Below, in pieces: positions 56,966-64,000 of a DNA stretch of 64,000 nucleotides. Made by a program: the position numbers and the translations under genes. Below the pieces are notes generated by a model. It was not told the DNA's origin. It did not search any database and saw only the letters and a program-made list of their open reading frames with translations. This DNA comes from Macrocybe gigantea. Taxonomy: Eukaryota > Basidiomycota > Agaricomycetes > Agaricales > Callistosporiaceae. The stretch lies in assembly GCA_011319805.1 (NCBI GenBank), contig SJRY01000263.1, forward strand, positions 186,001 to 250,000, written 5' to 3'. Within the stretch, counting starts at the first letter, position 1. Every line of letters starts with the position of its first letter.

Positions 56966-58430
56966 CTAGTTTCCCAAGCCTGCACCTTGAATTTTCTTCG
57001 TGACTCTCTCTTCCATCCAAGGAGCGACAGCCCACAAGTCACTCCAGCTGAAGGAGGCATACTGCTGCCTCCCGACACCTGTCACTAGGTCCAGATCTTG
57101 TAAAGCTGAACCTTCGCTACCCTGATCACGTAGTCGAGGTACTATAAGTTGGGCCGCAATCCTTTTTTGATCTCAACCGGAGGGCATTCTAGGGTCGAAA
57201 ACGGAAATATCCAACTCACATTAATCCTCCTACCCAGTGAAGACCACCTTCTTCAAGTTCTCCAGAACCCAGCCAACGTTTATCACTGCCGCCAGGTGTG
57301 TAAAAAGGATAATTTCGATGGCACGGCGCCGGTGTCGGATACTGTAGACTTGTGTAACTCGACGCAGCCCTCTGCACGGCTTTGGCACAATGAGAAACAG
57401 GGTACCAGGATCAAAGAAGAAATATTACGATCTAATGAAGGTCGCGATATTTTCCGCATGGGATAGACGCCATGATCGTCGACAAGGTCACAGAATCTGA
57501 TCTTGGGAGTAGCTTTGGTATCAACTTCGATGCCAGGAGGGTGCAGGAATAGACACGCGTTGGTGTTTGTTGTTAGACTATCTGGCTTATTCAAGATGCC
57601 GAAGGCCAGAATGCGGACATCTGCGAGCTCCAAGACAAGCTGCCAAACGCATCAATATTGCGATGGCTGAGATTATCCAACGACTGACTCTGACGCGTGT
57701 CTCAAGATGGGAAAGATTACTCTGATGCCTTTAGGAGGCCCAGTCAGAAAACTCTTCAGGTATGAGGGAAAACAGCACGAACTTCATCTCATTGAAGATG
57801 GCGAGAGGGTTGAAAGTGCGAGACGTAATCTCATGTTCGTTGGCAGAACCATTCCGGTTCAGAACAATGTACCTTCACTAGTCAATCGAAGCAGGCTTTC
57901 GGAAATCGAAAGACGGACTTAGTCCAGGCTTCATCTGTAGTGCATGTGGATGTGCTCCTGTGCCAGACTCGATGCAGCAACCTGAAAGTAAAGGGCAGGT
58001 GAGACTGACGACAATCAAACAAGCGGCAGATGTACGACTTTATAAAAGCTTCTTTCCACGTCCCATCTTTCTTCCACCTGCGCCATCCCGGAAGAAAGCG
58101 CCTCTTGAAACATTCCTCCCATTCAGCCGTAGTTAAGTTTGGTAGCGTCGCCTCAAAGAGAAGGAATCGTGGGGGAGCGGAGCTCAAGATGTCAATCCAG
58201 TTGTGACGTGGCACGACTGAACGAACACTGAGGTGCTTCATGGAGTTCTCCCACCGAAGGGACTGTATGTTACGAAGGATTGGACCTCTCCATGGATTCA
58301 ACGCGGGGTCAGACACAATATTCCGGATTCTCTTTGACAGGCTGGATGCTGTGATGAGGGAATCGAGGTCAAGTTCTGCGAGGATATCGGCGATGATTTC
58401 CACAGGGAGACATTCGAGAGTCGTCGTCAT
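56966..58430 (-). CDS. F-box protein
   Basis: The N-terminus reads LECLPVEIIADILAELDLDS and SKRIRNIVSDPALNPWR, an F-box that binds Skp1 in SCF ubiquitin ligases. Further exons give VWHRSTSTCTTDEAWTK, YIVLNRNGSANEHEI, LELADVRILAFGILNKPDSL, LFLHPPGIE and DLVDDHGVYPM, a conserved substrate-side region in Agaricomycetes that I cannot assign to a known domain. The last exon ends KKIQGAGLGN at TAG 56966-56968. About seven exons with clean 50-60 nt introns; the junction near 57100-57300 is less certain. Confidence 0.82.
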
Positions 58431-58881
58431 GAAATGGGAGATATCGAGTCAGATAGGAGAAGCAGGTCATTGCGGGCCCGGCATTCTGACAAATCCCCGG
58501 AGACGTTCTACACCACCGGACTGCTTTACTCGCTAGTGGCTCCCTCTTCTGGCCAGCTTTGGACCGCCGCAGAACTTAAGCTCAACCGACGCGTACTGCC
58601 AACCGAAAACGATCTCGCAAGGCGTTTCATTAGCTGTCTGTCGAACTATCTATCTGCGCGTTCGCAACGGCTGGCTTGCTGTGTGGCGCGGAATTGGCAT
58701 AATCTCGTTGATGCGGCCTTCGTATCGCCGTTTTAAAGTTGATATTACTCTCAACCTTGGGGGTCCTCAATGCTTCGTCGCTTCTCCATGGCGATTCCCT
58801 TCGCCTTTCTTTTACATAACCTCGTTCACCCGTCCTTCCCACCTTTATGCCTGCTGCCCATAACCCTCACCTCTAGGCAAT

Positions 58882-61477
58882 ATGCACAGCGCCTCCTCAA
58901 CGCCGAACCTCAGTCTGCTTCACAGCTCGTCCTCTCTTGGGCGGCTCTATAGGGATAGCAGGGTGCGTCGACGACGTCGTTCTTTCGTTGAACTATCGTC
59001 TGACATTTCCGTGTAGACTGGCGCTGATTCCCCATATTCTGCAGGTGGTTCAAGGCTCAGCACACTGAGCGATAAGGTATTGAATACATAGTGCTTAATC
59101 CTCTCGATCCGAAATCACAATTGCAATGACTTTCCAGTATTCCCTCTCTCCAGACCCGCGAGACTGGGGTGCAGATTTGTCGCCCGACCTTGTCGAACCA
59201 GACGATGCCCTGCACAATCCTGACGTGAAATATGAAGGGCCAGAAGACATCAACCGAGTCGCATTTTCGAGACGAGGCGTCGCAAACGTTGGATGTCTGA
59301 CTGTTCTTTCCGTCGGATTTCTTGTGCTCTTGTATAACGCAGTTCTCCATCTGTCTTTGTAGCCTATCTCTGAAGCACTTCGTACAGCATCGGATACCCC
59401 ATCCTTACCTACATGAACATGAGCTGGCCAACAGACGATTCATTCAACTTGGGCGGTGACACTAATCTGACAGACGTGTGTTTTCTTCAACGTCACCGCG
59501 ACGCCAAATTTGATTTTTTTTTATTTTTTTATTTTTATTTTTTTCAGATTCCTCCAATAGCCCATCTTGGACCCATCGATGAAGACACGCCAAAAGATGC
59601 TTATTTTAGGACATCGTACAGGGATGGGTCAACGATGAAGCTTGTCTTCTCTGACGAGTTCAACACCGATGGTCGAACATTCTATCCTGGCGAGGATCCG
59701 TATTGGGAAGCGGTTGATCTTCATTATTGGGTGAGTTTCGTTGATTGCTGGTGAGTGGTTTCCGAGGACCCATCTCCCTGTTGCAGGCCACCAACAATCT
59801 TGAGTGGTACGATCCGGCTGCCGTGACCACAGAAAATGGGTCGCTAGTGATCACGTTCTCCGAGAAGTTTACCCATGATCTTGATTATGAAGGAGGTATG
59901 CGGTGTGCCTTTCATCTCTCATTACCTGGCTACAGCATTGCTAGGTCTTATTTCATCATGGTAGGAAATACATGTTCATCGGTCCTGGGGATGTATTCAT
60001 TTTGTCTAGGAATAAGTTTTGCTTCACTGGTGGGTATATTGAAGCGTCAGTTCAGTTGCCGGGCTTGAACAACGTTGTGGGAATGTGGCCGGCTATTTGG
60101 ACTATGGGTAACCTTGGGAGGGCCGGCTACGGTGCAAGTCTTGAGGGAATGGTACGAAATGCACGTAGTCATTCCGCCCAAATCTCCGAAGCTCACCCTC
60201 GACTGTTTCAGTGGCCCTACACTTACGATTCTTGCGATGTTGGAACTACCCCAAATCAAACTTTTCATGGTCTTCCGTATGCCGCCACCGTGGGTGGAGA
60301 TCGCAGTTATAACGATGCTCTTTCTGTTTTGCCTGGACAAAGACTATCGAGATGCACGTGCAACGGGGAGAGTCATCCAGGCCCCAAGCATCCTGATGGT
60401 ACATATGTGGGCCGCTCTGCTCCCGAGATCGACGTGTTTGAAGCTCAGGTAATCAACACTTTCGTATCTGATGTGCAACTTCGACGCCTGAACTTGCTAT
60501 GTACGTAGGTAACCAGCAATCCCGCACGAGGCCAAGTGTCTCAATCCGGGCAATGGGCGGTAAGTGAAAAAGTCTAGCCAGATTTGCTCTATCTTACGTC
60601 TAATCGTACTGGTAGCCTTTCAATCGCGCATGGATGTGGGACAACTCTTCGGCCAATTTGATCATCGGAGACCCGACGATTTCAACTCTCAACCATTTCG
60701 TGGGAAGTGCTACCCAGCAAGCAACATCAGTCGTAACAGACACTAATCAGCGATGTTACGAGCTCAATGAAGGCTGTTTTTCTGTATATGGGTTTGAGGT
60801 ATGTTCCAGCCGAATAGGCAGCGATCAGGAACTCAACTGGTTTGCTGCAGTACAAGTCAGGCAAGCCATCTTCTTTCAGCCTTATCGTTGTCGTCTCATT
60901 CAACGAGGATACTCAAGGCTACGATGATGCGGTAAACGATTCTAGCCATTTACGTGCCTTCTCAGCTGAGTTAAGCTTCGTCGTAGTACATTTCTTGGTT
61001 CTCCGAAGGAAAACATACATGGACCATCAACGCAGCTGGTATGGGACCAGACCCTGCTGTCGAGATTTCTGCGCGTCCCGTGCCCCAAGAACCCATGGTC
61101 TGTACATCCCCATGGCTCAAAGAATTCGTTGTCCAACTCCATTTCAAAGTACATAATCGTCAATCTTGGAATGTCAAGAAACTTTGGGGACATCGATTTC
61201 CAGCATCTGACATTTCCGAACCACATGCGTGTCGACTATATCCGCGTCTATCAACCAGAAAATGGGATCAATGTTGGTTGCGATCCACCTAGTTTTCCAA
61301 CAGAAGCTTATATCAACAGGTATGTGAGTCCTCTGGGCACCTGGGATCTAGGTGCCCAATGAAAATTTTTCTTTCACTTTTAGATACATAGAGGCATATA
61401 TGAACCCAAATCTGACCACGTGGCTGGCGGATTACGGTCAAACATTTCCCAGAAACTCTTTTCTGGAGTCATGTTGA
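58882..61477 (+). CDS. GH16 beta-glucan synthesis-associated protein, KRE6/SKN1 type
   Basis: Ser-rich cytosolic N-terminus (MHSASSTPNLSLLHSSSS), LSDKYSLSPDPRDWGADLSP, a membrane anchor (NVGCLTVLSVGFLVLLFIGY), then a lumenal GH16 domain: NKFCFTGGYIEASVQLPG, VVGMWPAIWTMGNLGRAGYG, the catalytic APEIDVFEAQ, and PMYIIVNLGM. It ends EAYMNPNLTTWLADYGQ. KRE6-type proteins help build beta-1,6-glucan in the fungal wall. Many short exons, including 25 nt (59936-59960) and 14 nt (60918-60931); intron 60861-60917 starts with GC. The first exon join (58960-59075) has several possible donors, so the start is likely but not certain. Confidence 0.9.
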
Positions 61478-61708
61478 AAGATCTATCATCTTATAGACAA
61501 CAAAACCTGATCTATTCCATGACATAGCGTCGGCGCTAACAGCTCTGGATCCAGGGATCCAGCTCGTGTATAACAATTCTTGGGTGGACACTGCATCGTG
61601 TAACTAAGGGGCATTCTTTCAAAAACATCTAACATACAGACATTATTGTCCATGCCCGCATAGGTTGCACATACACGCACTAATACACGGTCTAACCCTG
61701 TGTCTAAA

Positions 61709-64000
61709 TTACAGAGGCTTGATCCAACCTTTCTTTGCTGCATACTCGACGACTTCTCCAGCACAAGCTGGAGCAAGGGGGACCTGTTCCTTGGGTATAG
61801 GAAACGCTTGGGTTCTTGCCGCTTTTTTCTTGCGAGCGTTTGGAACCTTGATGAGTTCAATTCGCCTTCTCAGCCAGTTCTCGATGTCGAGGAGGCAGTC
61901 ATAACAATCCTTTTCCGTGAAAGCAATTTTGTCAGAGGCAACTGGTGCTTGGACGCTTTTGCCCTTTCGGGGCGCGGTTGGGGGTTTCAGACGCTTGGAC
62001 TGGAGAAGCTTAAGCGCAAGGTAGTGAAGCCACTATCATAGGGATGATAAGTTAGCTGCAGTTCGATGCATTTGCAGGCATAAACTCCCCATAACGTTGG
62101 TCAATGGTTTGAAGTCTCTCCATGCCCCGTCGATGTACGCGCCCATTATCCGGTACACGTCAAATTGGTAGTCCCCTGAGAGCCCATGCTTGTAAGAATG
62201 GAACAAGGCCAAGACGAACATCATCTTCACCTTCTCCCATGAAAACCTCATCGTCGAACGGTGACCAGTGCACGTTTGGGCCACCATTGCCATCCCCAGC
62301 GTCCATTCTCGAAAGACCGAGATCGATCAGGGTTGCTTGTACTCCATGAGCCAGATCATCCATCCACAGGCGCGTCGCCCTTTTTGGTCTTTGGTCACGA
62401 TTGACCGGTTTGAGCGCGGTCGTTTCCTGTAGGGCAAGGTCCTTGACAAGGATTTGGCCCCAGTGCAGATCACGATGCTAATATGCTATTAAGCATGATA
62501 TAACGCAAGCATATCTGAAAGGATCTTACCTCAAAAGATACCAAGCGCTCGGCATGCGCGAGGGACTTGGCGACTTGCCAGAATAGGCTGCATGCTTGTT
62601 TCCAGCCCGACTTGCTCGCGTTCTTGAACTTGTAAGCCTCGAGATCTTGACCACCATTAGGTAAGACTATAATAGCATATACTTGAGATACGAGAAAAGT
62701 GTCTGCAACAGAAGGTAAGCTTTTAAGAAAAAGAGAACATTATGATCTTTCTACTAACCTGGACGTATGCTTTCTGATCCCTTTTACGATAATAGTCGTC
62801 CCATAACTTGAGGAGGACTTCGGGGTATCGGCCGCGTACGACGTAGGCCTTTAAAAGTTTGACGAATCCGTTGTTAACCTCACCCATAGCGCGGGTAACG
62901 ATAATCTCCTTGCGCACGTCCTTCGCGTCGCTGGGAGGGGGCCCTCTTCATGGATACTCATGTTGGAGTGCAGCGATGTCGGACACGAACTTGCTTGCGT
63001 TTCGTCTCTAATCGGAATGACCTTCAGTACAACATCGCCAATCCCGAATACCTCGGAATAACTGGCTTCGCCAACTTTTTGGAAACAGAGGTCATAAAGA
63101 AAACGAGAATTGGAGTGAACGACAGCATCGAATGGAAAGGTTTCAATGAATGAAGAGAACTCGATGGGGCCACAAGTCTCCTGGTGGCATTCCTCCAACA
63201 GAGGAAGCAAGTATTCGGGGTAATCAGCCACGGTTTGACCTGCCAAACATGGGTCTGAGGCTGAAGCAATGTCGAGCTGTTCCATTTCGAATGATAAATC
63301 GATCTCCGTCTCTGCCAATGAGACTGGTCCAGGTGAAGAGCGGGGTATATTGTACATGAGTCTATTAAAAGCATTCCGTATCGGGGTGAGGGGCCGGCCT
63401 TTTGCTGCTGGCGATAATATATGCTGAGGAAGAGCTAATGAGTTCCGCAATGCAGGCTGTTCCTCTATCGTGAGACGCGGATTGCTTGACAGTCTCGGTT
63501 CTGTGGGTATCCGTGAACACACAATATATGAGAGTGGGGGAACATCAACATAGACTGTTGATTTTCTAGTTTCGCGGCCGGGAGAATGATATAAACTCGA
63601 GGTGGACGGTGTAGTGCGTGGGGGCAACTTTGAAAGGGTTGTATCATCGTCGGAGTCATCAGAATAAATAGTGATGACGTTGCGTTTTACAGACTTGTGA
63701 GGTCGCTTGAAAGCCTTCGGGCTGCCTTCATCTTCATCAGGTCGGATTGGTTCAGGTGGAAATGTTTGATCCCGATGAAGACTGTTTATCGGATTCGTTT
63801 GTATGTCAGTTCGAGACACCCTTCGTTCCTGCTTCAACTTCTTTCCGCTTTCGTCCACAACGATGATATCGACATCGATAAACGGCGTGAAAGTCTGACC
63901 CAATTTCAGCGGTGTTGCCCTAGAAGAACAGAGCCGCGAAGGACGCGACACTGTTGAAAACGAGGGAGAGTCTGATGTATTCACAGGACACGAAGAAAGT
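61709..64000 (-). CDS. haspin-like histone kinase, 5' partial
   Basis: The reading frame runs off the right edge, so the start is missing. A 350-residue Ser/Thr/Pro-rich regulatory part (SPSFSTVSRPSRL ... RNVITIYSDDSDDDTT) precedes the kinase domain: GEASYSEVFGIGDVVLKVIP (Gly-rich loop and Lys), KEIIVTRAMGEV, FEHRDLHWGQILV (catalytic loop), TLIDLGLSR (activation segment) and GDYQFDVYRIMGAY, the haspin-specific order. A 56-nt intron (GTGTCC...CCCAG) near 62930-62990 restores the frame. Haspin phosphorylates histone H3 Thr3 to position Aurora B at centromeres. Ends GWIKPL at 61709. Confidence 0.9.

Noticed and set aside
62925..62990. Possible frameshift in haspin
   Set aside because: A normal 56-nt GT-AG intron restores the frame into AKDVRKEIIVTRAMGE.

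Overview
This window is nuclear DNA from a filamentous basidiomycete, most likely an Agaricomycete. Support: dense small genes with many GT-AG introns of about 47-80 nt, a tandem pair of class I hydrophobins, a velvet regulator, a KRE6-type GH16 glucan-assembly protein, fungal complex I subunits and a fungal SCP/PR1 secreted protein. The species cannot be named from sequence alone. No rRNA, tRNA, CRISPR array or intact transposon was recognised; tRNA detection by eye is weak.

Layout. 1-9 kb: SET-domain methyltransferase (cut by the left edge), cytochrome c, an RNF220-like RING E3, eIF3f, then UreF and the mitochondrial ATPase AFG1 head to head. 9-13 kb: hydrophobin island with one decayed reverse-strand copy and two intact tandem copies. 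13-25 kb: SBDS/RTC3-like protein, MLH3, methylcrotonyl-CoA carboxylase beta (MCCC2), ArfGAP, velvet factor. 25-35 kb: a large PPR protein, GNAT acetyltransferase, tandem HMG-box protein, complex I NDUFA13, INO80F-domain protein. 35-41 kb: poorly resolved stretch, then complex I NDUFS8 head to head with prefoldin 2, then a secreted CAP protein. 41-50 kb: a Ser-rich orphan, an SDR16C dehydrogenase, an orphan with an internal duplication, an ACT-domain (CASTOR-like) protein and a disordered orphan. 50-64 kb: mitochondrial PP2C (PDP-like), USP36-type deubiquitinase, C2H2 factor, F-box protein, KRE6-like GH16, and haspin kinase (cut by the right edge).

How the genes relate. This is ordinary housekeeping chromosome, not an operon-like system. 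Seven products point to mitochondria (cytochrome c, AFG1, MCCC2, PPR, NDUFA13, NDUFS8, PP2C), several of them in divergent pairs. No single new multi-gene system stands out. The unusual features are at gene-structure level: a start codon split by an intron (NDUFA13), four GC-AG introns in three genes, coding micro-exons of 1-25 nt, and several conserved genes whose reading frame breaks by exactly one missing base. The breaks look like residual sequencing deletions, but need checking because they would truncate the proteins. The decayed hydrophobin and the duplicated orphan at 45.5-47 kb are the best biological leads.
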